Part shown: one piece after another, positions 49,859 through 59,305 of the stretch
How the letters are laid out: each line of letters starts with the position of its first letter
Numbering within the stretch: the first letter of the stretch is position 1
From: Bordetella parapertussis
GTDB lineage: Bacteria > Pseudomonadota > Gammaproteobacteria > Burkholderiales > SG8-41
Direction: 5' to 3'
Assembly: GCA_945906815.1 (NCBI GenBank)
Contig: CAMDRT010000018.1
Span: 1-64,000 of the forward strand
DNA: 64,000 nt
Translations under genes and position numbers: made by a program
Notes under the pieces: model-generated
The model's database searches: none
Seen by the model: the letters and a program-made list of their open reading frames with translations, nothing else
What the model was told of the DNA's origin: nothing

Positions 49859-50692
49859 ATGAACATCGCATCTGAAATCGAACGCAATGTGGCCGCCGCC
49901 CTGGCCGAAGATGTGGGCGCGGGCGACTGGACGGCGCAATTGACCAGCGCCACGACGCAAGCGCGCGCCAGCGTGGTGTGCCGGGACACCGCCATCATAG
50001 CCGGACGGCCGTGGTTTGACGCGGTGTTTCTCGCGCTCGACCCTGCCCTGCGTATTAGCTGGCTGGTCGAAGAGGGGCAGCGTGTGACTCCCAACACACC
50101 TTTGTGCACGCTGAGCGGAAGCGCGCGTGCGCTGCTCAGCGGTGAGCGTGCTGCGCTGAATTTTCTGCAAGCCCTGTCAGCGGTGGCGACGGCCACACGC
50201 CGTTATGTGGATGCGGTCGCAGGTACCGCTGCGGCGATTGTAGATACCCGCAAGACCATGCCGGGCTTGCGCGTGGCGCAAAAATACGCTGTCAAAACCG
50301 GCGGCGGCATGAATCACCGCATGGGCTTGTATGACGCCATATTGATCAAGGAAAACCATATCGCCGCTGCCGGCAGCATCAGCGCCGCGCTCACCGCAGC
50401 ACTACGCATTGCGCCTGCCGCAGTGTGGATACAAATCGAAGTGGAAAATTTGCTACAACTCGACCAGGCGCTGGCCGCCGGCGCCACGCTGATACTGCTC
50501 GACAACATGAACGTGGATCAAATGCGTGCTGCAGTGGCGCGCACCGCCGGGCGCGCGAAACTTGAAGCATCCGGTGGTATTACGCTGGAGAATGTGCATG
50601 CCATTGCGCAGTCGGGCGTGGATCGTATCTCTATCGGTGCGCTGACCAAGGACATCAAGGCGATCGATCTTTCGCTGCGTTTTTTGACGTGA
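49859..50692 (+). CDS. nadC: Nicotinate-nucleotide diphosphorylase (carboxylating)
   Basis: A 277-residue NadC (quinolinate phosphoribosyltransferase), which makes nicotinate mononucleotide from quinolinate and PRPP in NAD synthesis. Family marks are EDVGAGDWTAQL, GERAALNFLQALSAVAT, DTRKTMPGLRVAQKYAVKTGGG and HRMGLYDAILIKENHI; the Arg, Lys and His residues in these blocks bind quinolinate. The end has ASGGITLENV and VDRISIGALTKD. nadA and nadB are not adjacent. It is divergent from the glutamate-synthase-like gene. Confidence 0.95.
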   Translation: MNIASEIERNVAAALAEDVGAGDWTAQLTSATTQARASVVCRDTAIIAGRPWFDAVFLALDPALRISWLVEEGQRVTPNTPLCTLSGSARALLSGERAALNFLQALSAVATATRRYVDAVAGTAAAIVDTRKTMPGLRVAQKYAVKTGGGMNHRMGLYDAILIKENHIAAAGSISAALTAALRIAPAAVWIQIEVENLLQLDQALAAGATLILLDNMNVDQMRAAVARTAGRAKLEASGGITLENVHAIAQSGVDRISIGALTKDIKAIDLSLRFLT

Positions 50693-50738
50693 AGGGTAAA
50701 CTGAGAAAACGCCCACCCATCAACTAGGAGAAAGCAGC

Positions 50739-51797
50739 ATGGAATTCGGGCTCACCTGGGCCAAGCTCGACGAAATGGAATACGTAACGGAGGCGGAGAA
50801 GCTGGGCTTCACGCACCTATGGGTCACCGACAGCGGCCTCATCCGCTCCGATGCCTTCGTCTTCCTGACGGTCGCCGCGCTGCACACCAAGAGCATGAAG
50901 CTCGGCATGGGTGTGGCAGTGCCCGGACTGCGCCTTGCGCCCACGCTGGCCGCCGGCATAGCCACCCTCAATAGCGTCGCCCCAGGCCGCTGCTTCGTGG
51001 CCATGGGCACCGGCAACACGGGCATGCGCCTGTTGGGCAGGAAGCCGATGACCTTGAAGAACTTTGAGGTCTATGTGCGCACTGTGCGCAACCTGCTGGA
51101 CGGCAAGGACGCGGAGTTCGAGCACAACGGGGAAAAGCATACCATTCGCTTCATGCTCACCGAAAAAGGTTACCGCAATCTGCGCGACCCCATCCCCCTC
51201 TACCTTGCCGGCTACGGCCCCAAGGCACAGGCGCTGGCCGGAGAGATCGCCGACGGCCTCACCACCAACATGCCGCGCGGCGGCACGCTGGAGCAGATCT
51301 GGGCCAATGCCAGCAAGGGCGCAGCGAAAAGCGGCCGTTCCCTGGACAACTTCCACCTCTCGGCGCGAGTGAATTTCGCGGTGTTGGACCCCGGCGAGCC
51401 AGTGGACTCCGAGCGCATCGTCAATGAGTACGGCCCGGCCATCATGACCGCCATGCACTCCACCATGGATCGGCACCTGGAATACGACGAGGACCCGCCC
51501 GAATTTCTGCGGCCGATATGGAAGGACTATCTCGAATTTCACATGGCGCGACCGGCCGCCGAACGCCAGAAGATGATGCACGAGAGCCACAACACCTACG
51601 TGGCCGCGGACGAGCGGCGCTTTGTCACACCCGAAGTCATCAAGCGCTTCTGCATCGTGGGCCAGCCGGCCGAAGTGCTGGAGCAGGTGCGCGAACTGGA
51701 GCGCAAGGGCGTGCGTCAACTGATGTGCAACTTCCCGTTGCAGCGCGGCTACCAGATGGTGCGGGATTACGCGAAGCACATCATCCAGAAACTGTAG
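50739..51797 (+). CDS. Luciferase-like flavin-dependent oxidoreductase (first)
   Basis: A 352-residue LLM-class protein, a TIM barrel using FMN or F420. It shows AEKLGFTHLWVTDSGL in the first strands, GMGVAVPGLRLAPTLAAGIATLNSVAPGRCFVAMGTGNTG and PIPLYLAGYGPKAQALAGEIADG. AGGAGA lies before the ATG. The second LLM gene begins 79 bases later on the same strand. Such pairs often form monooxygenases or dehydrogenases for degradation of xenobiotics; the substrate is unknown. Confidence 0.88.
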   Translation: MEFGLTWAKLDEMEYVTEAEKLGFTHLWVTDSGLIRSDAFVFLTVAALHTKSMKLGMGVAVPGLRLAPTLAAGIATLNSVAPGRCFVAMGTGNTGMRLLGRKPMTLKNFEVYVRTVRNLLDGKDAEFEHNGEKHTIRFMLTEKGYRNLRDPIPLYLAGYGPKAQALAGEIADGLTTNMPRGGTLEQIWANASKGAAKSGRSLDNFHLSARVNFAVLDPGEPVDSERIVNEYGPAIMTAMHSTMDRHLEYDEDPPEFLRPIWKDYLEFHMARPAAERQKMMHESHNTYVAADERRFVTPEVIKRFCIVGQPAEVLEQVRELERKGVRQLMCNFPLQRGYQMVRDYAKHIIQKL

Positions 51798-51876
51798 GCC
51801 GGTGCTGGCGGTCGGGGTGAACCCGCCCCGCTGCCGCTATCCTTCCATATCTAGCGCAGGCGAAAGGGAGACGTAA

Positions 51877-52932
51877 ATGAGTGGCGTAAAAGCGGGAATC
51901 ATGGTCAGCAACCAGCAGTTCGAAGGGGTGGATATGGTGAGTGCCCTGGAGGAGCAGATTGTGATGGTGCGGCTGGCGCGGGACCGCGGGTGGGATTCAT
52001 TTTTCGCGGGGCAGCACTATCTGAACGAGGGCGGCAACCAGGGGCTGCAACTGGTGCCCTACCTGGCCCGTCTGGCCGCGGATGCGGGGGACATGACGCT
52101 AGGGGTGGGGCTGCTGTTGCTGCCGCTGCACAACCCCGTCTACACCGCAGAGACCATTGCTACTCTGGACGTGATTTCCCGTGGCAACATGGTATTCGGC
52201 GTGGGCTTGGGCTACCGCACTGCCGAGTTCGAAGCCTTCGGCGTGCGCAAAGGGCAGCGGGTGCAGCGTTTCGAGGAATGCCTGACTATCGCCAAACGGC
52301 TGTGGACTGAGGACAAGGTGAGCTACGAGAGTGACACCTGCATACTGCGTGATGCGCACCTCTCGCTAAAGTGCGTGCAGAAGCCCCACCCGCCGATCTG
52401 GTTTGCCGCCAAGCATGCCAGCGCCATTCGTCGCGCTGCGCAACTGGGGGACTGCCTCTACCACAGTCCCAAGGCCACCCTGGCCACCCACAAAGAGCGG
52501 TTGACGCTCTACAAGGACGAATTGCACAAGGTGGGCAAACCCCTGCCGAAGGAAAACCCCTGTCGCATCGAGATTTATTGTGCGAAGAGCCGCGCCGCCG
52601 CAATGGAATTAGGGGCACCCTATATTTCAGAAAAGTACAAGGCTTACGCCCAGTGGGAGAGCGATAAGGTCATGCCGGAACACGAGCGCATTAACAAGTC
52701 GTTTGAGGATCTGGTTCAGGACCGCTTCGTGATCGGCTCGCCGGAGGACTGCTGGCATCAGCTGCAGCCCTACATCGAGGAACTGGGGGTGACCCACTTC
52801 GTGTTCCGCACACACTTCCTCGGCATGCCGCTCTCCAACGCCTTGGCCAGCATGCGGCTGATGTCCGAGGAATTACTGCCAGCCTTGCACGCCGCCAAGC
52901 CCACGCCGCTGGAGAAGATCACCGCGGCCTGA
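51877..52932 (+). CDS. Luciferase-like flavin-dependent oxidoreductase (second)
   Basis: A 351-residue LLM-class protein not closely similar to the first: ARDRGWDSFFAGQHYLNEGG, then GVGLLLLPLHNPVYTAETIATLDVISRGN, GVGLGYRTAEFEAFGV and PPIWFAAKHASAIRRAAQLGDC. GGGAG precedes the ATG. Together with its upstream neighbour it forms an operon that faces a Bug-protein gene and an amidohydrolase gene. Confidence 0.88.
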   Translation: MSGVKAGIMVSNQQFEGVDMVSALEEQIVMVRLARDRGWDSFFAGQHYLNEGGNQGLQLVPYLARLAADAGDMTLGVGLLLLPLHNPVYTAETIATLDVISRGNMVFGVGLGYRTAEFEAFGVRKGQRVQRFEECLTIAKRLWTEDKVSYESDTCILRDAHLSLKCVQKPHPPIWFAAKHASAIRRAAQLGDCLYHSPKATLATHKERLTLYKDELHKVGKPLPKENPCRIEIYCAKSRAAAMELGAPYISEKYKAYAQWESDKVMPEHERINKSFEDLVQDRFVIGSPEDCWHQLQPYIEELGVTHFVFRTHFLGMPLSNALASMRLMSEELLPALHAAKPTPLEKITAA

Positions 52933-52955
52933 TACCGCGCAGCTTGAGTAGCTGG

Positions 52956-53924
52956 CTAATCAATCCTGATCCCGGTTTCCTTGCGGATGCGCACCCACCT
53001 GGCGTAATCCTGCTGCAGTCTGCGCGTGAAGTCCTCAGCGCTGCCGGGAATCACTTCAGCGCCGACGTTCTCAAATGCTACACGCGTGCGCGGCTGTGCG
53101 ATGACGGCGTCGACTGCATCGCGCAGCTTTTGCACCACTTCCTTGGGCGTTGCAGCCGGAATGGCAAGCGTGGTCCACGTCGAGTAATCGTAGCCGCGCA
53201 GCCCCGAGGCGTCGATCGTCGGCACTTCAGGCAAAAGCTTCGAGCGCTGTGGCGTGGTCACCGCAAGTGCGCGGAGTCTGCCGGCTTTGATAAACGGTCC
53301 CGCCGAACTGACCTGGTCGAATGTCAGGTGGATCTGCCCGCTTACGATGGCGACCGATGCAGCGGCGCCACCTTTGTAGGGCACGTGCGTGAACTTAACC
53401 TGCGCCATCGACTGAAACAACTCACCCATCAGGTGTGTGCCGGACCCCTGGCCTGCCGAACCCATCAACAGCGAGCCGGGTTGCGCCTTTGCCAACGCGA
53501 TGATCTCCTTGACGCTGCGCACCGGCATCGAGGGGTGGACGAGCAGTGCACTCGGCACCAGAGAAATGAGCGAGGTGTACACAAAGTCGCGCAGCGGCTG
53601 GTAATCGATATCGTCGTGAAACACCGGCTGCGACACGAGCGTACCGGGCGCGCCGAGGAGGAGCGTGTAACCGTCGGGCGGCGATTTGGCGACCTGAGTG
53701 GAACCGATTCTGCCTCCCGCGCCGCCGCGGTTTTCGACGATCACGGGCTGCCCGAGAACTTCCGTCAGTCCAGGCGCGATGACCCGCGCCGTGATGTCGA
53801 TGTTTCCGCTGGGAGCGAACGGGACGACGATGCGTATCGGTTTGGACGGGTAGCCTTGGCCATAGGGGATTGCGGGTGCAAGCAACCACATTCCACCCAG
53901 CGCGAGCCACAGGGGCTTGGTCAT
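52956..53924 (-). CDS. Bug/TctC-family periplasmic substrate-binding protein
   Basis: A 322-residue binding protein: signal peptide MTKPLWLALGGMWLLAPAIP, then GYPSKPIRIVVPFAPSGNID, VIVENRGGAGGRIGS, HVPYKGGAAASVA and LRALAVTTPQRS. ATG 53924 is chosen since GGAGA lies six bases before it and the signal peptide starts there. It lies 73 bases downstream of the amidohydrolase gene, suggesting uptake and breakdown of the same compound. No membrane transporter genes are near. Confidence 0.9.
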   Translation of the reverse strand: MTKPLWLALGGMWLLAPAIPYGQGYPSKPIRIVVPFAPSGNIDITARVIAPGLTEVLGQPVIVENRGGAGGRIGSTQVAKSPPDGYTLLLGAPGTLVSQPVFHDDIDYQPLRDFVYTSLISLVPSALLVHPSMPVRSVKEIIALAKAQPGSLLMGSAGQGSGTHLMGELFQSMAQVKFTHVPYKGGAAASVAIVSGQIHLTFDQVSSAGPFIKAGRLRALAVTTPQRSKLLPEVPTIDASGLRGYDYSTWTTLAIPAATPKEVVQKLRDAVDAVIAQPRTRVAFENVGAEVIPGSAEDFTRRLQQDYARWVRIRKETGIRID

Positions 53925-53997
53925 GCAGTTCTCCACGGTAGGTCTGAAAGCATGGGGGCACTGTGTCCCCATGTTTCTCGACAAGGTCTCTCCCCTG

Positions 53998-55032
53998 CTA
54001 TTTCTGCAGATTCGAAACAGGTGATATTTTATACAGTTCCTGAACGTTTTGACTTAACAGCCGACGCTTTACGTCCGCTGCAAGATGCCCAAGGTCCCGT
54101 TCGATGACCTCACGTGAATGGGGCCAGGTGGAATTGGGATGCGGGTAGTCGTTCGACCACATGCAGTTCTTTGTTCCCCAGTGCCCCACCATCATCCTTG
54201 AAGGCGGGTCATTGAAGAATGTGGCGTAAATCTGTCGGTCGAAATATTGGCTGGGATTCAATTTCATCTGGGATTGAATACCACCGCGAGACCAGTATTT
54301 GTCAAACTGGGACATGACAAACGGCAGCCAACTGATTTCGTTTTCAACGAGAACAATCTTCAGGCCCGGAAATCGTTCCAGCGCACCACCGGCAATAAGC
54401 CCAGACAGTGCGTTGGATGCATAGAGCAGTTTATCGTTGACGACGTAAGGGAAATAGATATGGGCAATGCGTGGCGTAACCTGGCGCGGAAACGCGTACG
54501 GCTTGCCGGTCAGGATATGCAAGCTGATCGGCATATCCAGTTCCTGGGCCGCAGCCCACAGACGGTCATAATGATCGCCATGAAACGGCAAATCGTCTGG
54601 GGGAACCTGCCACACCATTGCGCCGCGCAGGCCAGACTTTTTGCAACGCTCCAGTTCGCTAACCGCATGGGGAATGTTATAGCAGGATAAGTTCGCTATC
54701 CCGAACAGCCGCTCAGGTGCGGCTGAACAATATTCGATGATCCAATCGTTGTAGACGCGAAAACACGCCTCCTGCAACGCAACGTCCGTCAATCCATACA
54801 GGTCAAGACAAAAGCTGGGATAAAGAATCTCCCCACTGACCCCGTCCTCCGCCATTTCGAAAACTCTTGCTTGGGGATCATGGCCGCCCGGGCGCGCCTG
54901 GAACTGGCCGCCTACCTTGATCTCCGGGAACACCGGCGCTCTATCCTTAAAGGCATCGGGTAGCCGTTTTTTCCACAGCTGCGGATCTTCTATGACATGC
55001 GAATCCGCTGAAAGAAGAAGTTCATCGCTCAT
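53998..55032 (-). CDS. Amidohydrolase_2 family metal-dependent hydrolase/decarboxylase
   Basis: A 344-residue TIM-barrel enzyme. The DSHVIEDPQLW start supplies one metal-ligand pattern (DxHxxE), IVLVENEISWLPFVMSQFD the middle, and the late WSNDYPHPNSTWPHS the conserved Asp. This is the plan of ACMSD/2-hydroxy-acid and aromatic decarboxylase or hydrolase relatives. GGAGC precedes the ATG. Its likely substrate is a ring-cleavage or aromatic acid product, by context with flavin enzymes and a Bug protein. Confidence 0.85.
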   Translation of the reverse strand: MSDELLLSADSHVIEDPQLWKKRLPDAFKDRAPVFPEIKVGGQFQARPGGHDPQARVFEMAEDGVSGEILYPSFCLDLYGLTDVALQEACFRVYNDWIIEYCSAAPERLFGIANLSCYNIPHAVSELERCKKSGLRGAMVWQVPPDDLPFHGDHYDRLWAAAQELDMPISLHILTGKPYAFPRQVTPRIAHIYFPYVVNDKLLYASNALSGLIAGGALERFPGLKIVLVENEISWLPFVMSQFDKYWSRGGIQSQMKLNPSQYFDRQIYATFFNDPPSRMMVGHWGTKNCMWSNDYPHPNSTWPHSREVIERDLGHLAADVKRRLLSQNVQELYKISPVSNLQK

Positions 55033-55303
55033 TATAGGTTGCTCCTTGCTGCAAAATAATGCTACCTCGAGAGTACGAGCTCCGCACTGTGCGAGTCCTT
55101 GAAGCTCGCCTTGCCATCAAGGATAACAAAGAAATGATCCGCCTTCAGATAACCTAGCCTTTCGTTGGCGACCAGCCACAGGCCTTGGCTCACGCAACTC
55201 CCATCCGCATCGCCCGCTTATTGTCGCTCAGCCGGTCGGTCCGGCGTAAGGGTCGATTCTGCGCAAGATGGGTTACACTGGCTGCAGTCGAACAGGAGCA
55301 GAC

Positions 55304-55663
55304 ATGGGCATAAAGCGAATTCCGGGCGCGCACCGCGCCAGCTTCAGCAAGGCGGTGGAGGTCAGTGGACCGGGGCGGACGGTGTACGTATCGGGGCACC
55401 TCGCCCCCGGCCGCTCGATGGCCGAGCAGACGAACGGGTGCTTCGACCAGATCGAGGCCGCACTCGGGGCCGTCGGCGGTACGCTCGAGCACGTCGTGCG
55501 CATCACCGCCTGGCTGACGAGCCTGGACGAGTACGCCGAATACGCACGCGTGCGCGGCGAGCGCTTCGCTGCTAACCTGCCTGCGAGCGCGGCCGTCCAG
55601 GTCGCGGGCCTGCTACAGGGCGCCCTCATCGAAATCGACGCGGTCGCCTTTATCCCTGATTGA
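55304..55663 (+). CDS. RidA/YjgF-family protein
   Basis: A 119-residue trimer-type protein: FSKAVEVSGPGRTVYVSGHLAP, EQTNGCFDQIEAALGAVGGTLEHVVRITAWLTS, and a closing LLQGALIEIDAVAFIPD. RidA enzymes hydrolyse reactive enamines and imines; the family also contains chlorobenzoate-type relatives of other function. The Arg that anchors the carboxylate in RidA proper is not clearly present (the closing block is IEIDAVAFIPD), so the subfamily is uncertain. AGGAG precedes ATG 55304. Confidence 0.85.
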   Translation: MGIKRIPGAHRASFSKAVEVSGPGRTVYVSGHLAPGRSMAEQTNGCFDQIEAALGAVGGTLEHVVRITAWLTSLDEYAEYARVRGERFAANLPASAAVQVAGLLQGALIEIDAVAFIPD

Positions 55664-55714
55664 AACTCCTCGGATGCGGAGAGCGAAATAGACTGCCTTC
55701 CCGTTACAGCAGCA

Positions 55715-56479
55715 TCAGCGCGACGCAGACTCCATCATCCCCTTTTGCAACAGCGGCCCGGCCTCCGGCGAGGTGACGAACTTGATCAATGCTCTGGCCA
55801 CGTCCTGTTCCATCGAGGCCGCCATGATGGCGATGGCGAACACGACGTATTCGTGGAGGTCACCCGGGAGGTTACCCACGTAATCGGTACCGGCAACCGG
55901 CTTGCTCACGTTGAGCTGCTGGATCGCTATTTCCGCTTCGCCGCGTGCCACGTAGCCAGCGGCGGGGCCGCCTTCTGAACGCACCGTCTTGGATTTCATG
56001 TGCTCGGTGATGCCGAGCTTTTCGATCGCTCGCACTGCGACGCTACCACTGCCGCCGAACGAATAGCAGATCGACCTGGCATCGAGCAGCGTCTGCTTGA
56101 AGGCTTCTGGCGTGCTGATGTCGGGCCAGGGCGCGCCGGACTTGACGGAAAGGCCGACCGCCGCGCGCGCGAAAACCCTGCTGGAGCCCTCTACGGCCTT
56201 GCCACCCTTGACGACGCGGTCCATTGGCTCCCCGTAGAGCGCTATCAGGTCGGGCGGAGCATTGGAGACGAGCGTTTGCGCCTGTGTAGCCGCGGTCTCC
56301 TGGGTGACGGTCACTTTATGGCCGGTTAGTCGGGTGAACGCGGGAGCGAGCTCGTTCCACGCCGACATCGATCCCATGGACGCCCGGACGATGAGGTCGG
56401 CAGCCTGCGCCGGGCGCTGACCTGCTGCGCTAGGCGCGACAATACAGGTCCCAGCCAGCAAGTTCAGCCATTGCCTCAT
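55715..56479 (-). CDS. ModA-like periplasmic substrate-binding protein
   Basis: A 254-residue extracellular-solute-binding protein with a signal peptide (MRQWLNLLAGTCIVAPSAAG, then AQAAD). The mature part is VRASMGSMSAWNELAPAFTRLTGHKVTVTQE, RGEAEIAIQQLNVSKPVAGTDYVGNLP and a final domain like those of ModA and related tungstate or sulfate binders. Key oxyanion-binding Ser residues of true ModA are not obvious, so the ligand may be organic. It begins 23 bases after the alcohol dehydrogenase stop, on the same strand. No permease or ATPase accompanies it. Confidence 0.75.
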   Translation of the reverse strand: MRQWLNLLAGTCIVAPSAAGQRPAQAADLIVRASMGSMSAWNELAPAFTRLTGHKVTVTQETAATQAQTLVSNAPPDLIALYGEPMDRVVKGGKAVEGSSRVFARAAVGLSVKSGAPWPDISTPEAFKQTLLDARSICYSFGGSGSVAVRAIEKLGITEHMKSKTVRSEGGPAAGYVARGEAEIAIQQLNVSKPVAGTDYVGNLPGDLHEYVVFAIAIMAASMEQDVARALIKFVTSPEAGPLLQKGMMESASR

Positions 56480-56502
56480 GGTCCGCGTAACTTGTCGGAC
56501 GC

Positions 56503-57675
56503 TCAAGCCGCCGCTTCCAGTATCTTTAGTATCTGCTCGGGCGAAGTAATCTTGAGCGGATTCGCGTGCAGCGCCTTGTCGTGCATGGCGGTGGTTGCGA
56601 TCGACGCGTACTGTTCCGGGCTGATGCCTACCTCTGCAAGGCGGCGCGGCAGTCCGAGCTCGCCGATAAAATTTTCCAGCACGTCGGCCGCATCTTCGCC
56701 GGGATGCCCGAGCGCTGCGGCCACCAGTTGCTGGCGCTCCGCATTGGCGCTGCGGTTGTAGCGCAGCACGTGCGGCAGCATCACGCACGAGGTGTAGCCG
56801 TGTGGCACGCCGCAAGAGCCGCCGAGCGCGTGACCGATGGCATGGCTCGCGCCCATTTCCACCCCGCCGTGGCGCCCCGCAATCGCGAGCCAGATGCCGT
56901 AGAAACTCTCGAGCCGCGCATCCAGATCAGCGGGATCGCGCTTCGTCCTGAGCAGCGATGACCCCAACAACTTCAGCGCTTGCTGATACAGGCCGTCGCT
57001 GATGGGATTGGATCGCGGCGAGCACAAGCCCTCGGTTGCATGGTCGATGGCGCGCACGCCGCTCGACAGCCACACCCACAGCGGCGTATGCACGGTCGGC
57101 GCCGGATCGAAGATGACGGTGCGCGCAATCATCTGCGGGTTCCCCCCGTGACTGAACTTGCGCTTGACGCGCTCGTCCGTGGCGCCACCCCCGGTGGTGA
57201 GCTCGCCCGCCGACAGCGTGGTCGGTAGGGCAATCTGGCCGATGCGCGGCCCCTCGTACTGTGGCGTGTAGCGCGTGCCGTCGGGCTTGGTGATAGCGCG
57301 AAAGCGGTCGAAACCGTCCACATCGGTGATGCCGTGGTGCAGACACAGCCGCACCATCTTACCGCCCTCGGTTACTGAGCCGCCGCCGAAAGTTACCACC
57401 AGGTCGGCGCCGGCGGAACGCGCCAGCTGCGCCGCTTCCAGCACCGCCGAACGCGGCGTGAAGGGCGGGATACTGTCGTAGGTGCCCGCGTAGCGACCGC
57501 CGAGCGCCGCGCGTACCTTCTCGACCTCGTCAGTGGTGCGGTTCATGGTGCCGCTGACGACGAGAAACACCCGGCTCGCACCGATGCGTTCAACCTCGGC
57601 CGCCAGTGCCAGCGCAGCCGGTTTACCGTAGACCAGCCGTTCCAACGCCGGAAACTCGAAAACATCCTCGCGCAT
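56503..57675 (-). CDS. Iron-containing alcohol dehydrogenase (maleylacetate reductase-like)
   Basis: A 390-residue NAD(P)-dependent enzyme of the Fe-ADH family. GGGSVTEGGKMV binds the pyrophosphate, LPTTLSAGELTTGGG the cofactor region, and the iron ligands come from AIDHATEGLCS, HAIGHALGG and CGVPHGYTS. ATG 57675 was preferred over GTG 57684 because GGAG lies nine bases before it. Maleylacetate reductases of aromatic breakdown share this pattern, which fits the surrounding flavin and amidohydrolase genes. Confidence 0.88.
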   Translation of the reverse strand: MREDVFEFPALERLVYGKPAALALAAEVERIGASRVFLVVSGTMNRTTDEVEKVRAALGGRYAGTYDSIPPFTPRSAVLEAAQLARSAGADLVVTFGGGSVTEGGKMVRLCLHHGITDVDGFDRFRAITKPDGTRYTPQYEGPRIGQIALPTTLSAGELTTGGGATDERVKRKFSHGGNPQMIARTVIFDPAPTVHTPLWVWLSSGVRAIDHATEGLCSPRSNPISDGLYQQALKLLGSSLLRTKRDPADLDARLESFYGIWLAIAGRHGGVEMGASHAIGHALGGSCGVPHGYTSCVMLPHVLRYNRSANAERQQLVAAALGHPGEDAADVLENFIGELGLPRRLAEVGISPEQYASIATTAMHDKALHANPLKITSPEQILKILEAAA

Positions 57676-57906
57676 ACAGTCCACTCTCCGGGTAGCGGGG
57701 GCTTTAATACCTGCTCAAACGGCACTGTATCCGCAGCTCCGCAAACGGTCAACCGCGTGAAAATTCAAAATGACATGCGACTCGCTGGTCAGCGTGCCGT
57801 GCTGGCGCTCGCCGGTGTGCGGGTCTACCGCGATCATGCCCGAGCACAAAAATGAGCCCACCGGCGCGTATAATTTCCTCAGAAAAATTGGCGCTGGAGA
57901 TTCCTC

Positions 57907-59214
57907 ATGCTTGCAGACCGCTACGATCTTCCCTTATCCACGGCCTCCGCCGCCGCGCGGGACGCCTACGCTCAGGGCTACGATCTGGCGCTGACCCTCT
58001 ACCCCGGTGCACTCGAGGCCTTTGAGCGCGCCATCACCGCTGACCCCGGTTTCGCGCTTGCCCATGCCGGCAAAGCACAGGTCTTGATGCGGGACGGCAA
58101 GGTCGTGGCAGCGCGGGCGGCGCTGGCGGCGGCCAAGGATGTGGCTGCCGGTTTAGCGGCGCGCGAGACCGGTCACATTGGGTACTTCGACCTCGCGTTC
58201 GCGGGCCGCACCGACGCCGCAATTGCTGCCTTGCACACCCATCTGACGGCATGGCCGCGCGACGCGATGATGGTCGCCAGTGCCGCGAACCCGAACGGCC
58301 TGATTGGCGGCTCTGGCCGCATCGGACAGAAGCATCAGATCGCGCTACTGATGGACAGCCTCGCCCCGCATTACGGCGACGATTATTGGTTCCTGGCCTA
58401 TCATGCTACGGCGCTGTCCGAGGATGGTCAGCTCGCGGCTGCTCGTCCGAAGATCGAACGATCGGTGGCGCTGAACCCGAACAACGCGCATGCGGCGCAC
58501 GGCTACGCGCATGTTTGTTACGAGAGTGGCGATGCCGACACGGGCCGCGGCTTTCTGTCTTCCTGGCTCGGCAGCTATCCGCGCGCAGGGGCTTTCCACG
58601 GCCACTTGAGCTGGCATCTTGCGCTGTTCGAACTGGGGGCCGGACATTGGCCGGAGGCGCTGCGCCTGTACCAGGAGGCCATCGCGGTCGACCAGCACAG
58701 CGGGGGGCCGCAACAGAAGATGACCGATGGAACAGCGTTTTTATGGCGTTGCGAACTGGCCGGCCATCCGCGCGACGCCGCCGCGTGGCGCACGATGTAC
58801 GAGTACGGGAACAGTGCGCTGCCGCGTCCTGGCGCCGGGCTCGCGGACCTGCACGTCATCCTAACCCAGGCGGTGATGGGCGATGATGCTGCGCTCGATG
58901 CCCGCACCCGCCAGATGGAGGAGCTGACACGCGACGGGCGTTACCCGTCCGGATCTTACCTGCCGCTGCTAGCGCGCGGCTTCGTGGCGTTCGAACGCGG
59001 GGATTTTTCCGAGGCGATCGAGGCGCTCGCCCCACTCGCCATGGACGATGAGCGCATAGGCGGCAGCCGCGCGCAACACGACCTGATCGAGTTCACGTTA
59101 TTGAAGGCCTATCTCAACGCGGGCCGGTTGGAGGAGGCGCGACACCTGCTAGTCGCGCGACGGCCTGGTGCTTCCGGCATCACCGTCGCAGGGATCGCAG
59201 CGCTACATTCCTGA
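57907..59214 (+). CDS. TTC38-like tetratricopeptide-repeat protein
   Basis: A 435-residue helical protein without a signal peptide. It has a TPR core (ALEAFERAITADPGFALAHAGKAQVLMRDGK, PKIERSVALNPNNAHAAHGYAHVCYESGD), SWHLALFELGAGHWPEALRLYQEA with the WHLALFELG block typical of the TTC38 family, and later EGALAPL-type repeats. Such proteins occur widely, but the function is undefined. The gene is convergent with thrC across the palindromic element. Confidence 0.85.
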   Translation: MLADRYDLPLSTASAAARDAYAQGYDLALTLYPGALEAFERAITADPGFALAHAGKAQVLMRDGKVVAARAALAAAKDVAAGLAARETGHIGYFDLAFAGRTDAAIAALHTHLTAWPRDAMMVASAANPNGLIGGSGRIGQKHQIALLMDSLAPHYGDDYWFLAYHATALSEDGQLAAARPKIERSVALNPNNAHAAHGYAHVCYESGDADTGRGFLSSWLGSYPRAGAFHGHLSWHLALFELGAGHWPEALRLYQEAIAVDQHSGGPQQKMTDGTAFLWRCELAGHPRDAAAWRTMYEYGNSALPRPGAGLADLHVILTQAVMGDDAALDARTRQMEELTRDGRYPSGSYLPLLARGFVAFERGDFSEAIEALAPLAMDDERIGGSRAQHDLIEFTLLKAYLNAGRLEEARHLLVARRPGASGITVAGIAALHS

Positions 59215-59305
59215 TGCAACTGCCATGTAAGCATGGCGTGCATCGACTGGAAAACCGCGATGCTCAGGTACATGGAATCCGCTGGTGCTTTTTTATAGGG
59301 TTTGC

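Noticed and set aside
52944..54107. A 387-codon plus-strand open frame
   Set aside because: It is antisense to the Bug-protein and amidohydrolase genes, both of which have clear family matches.
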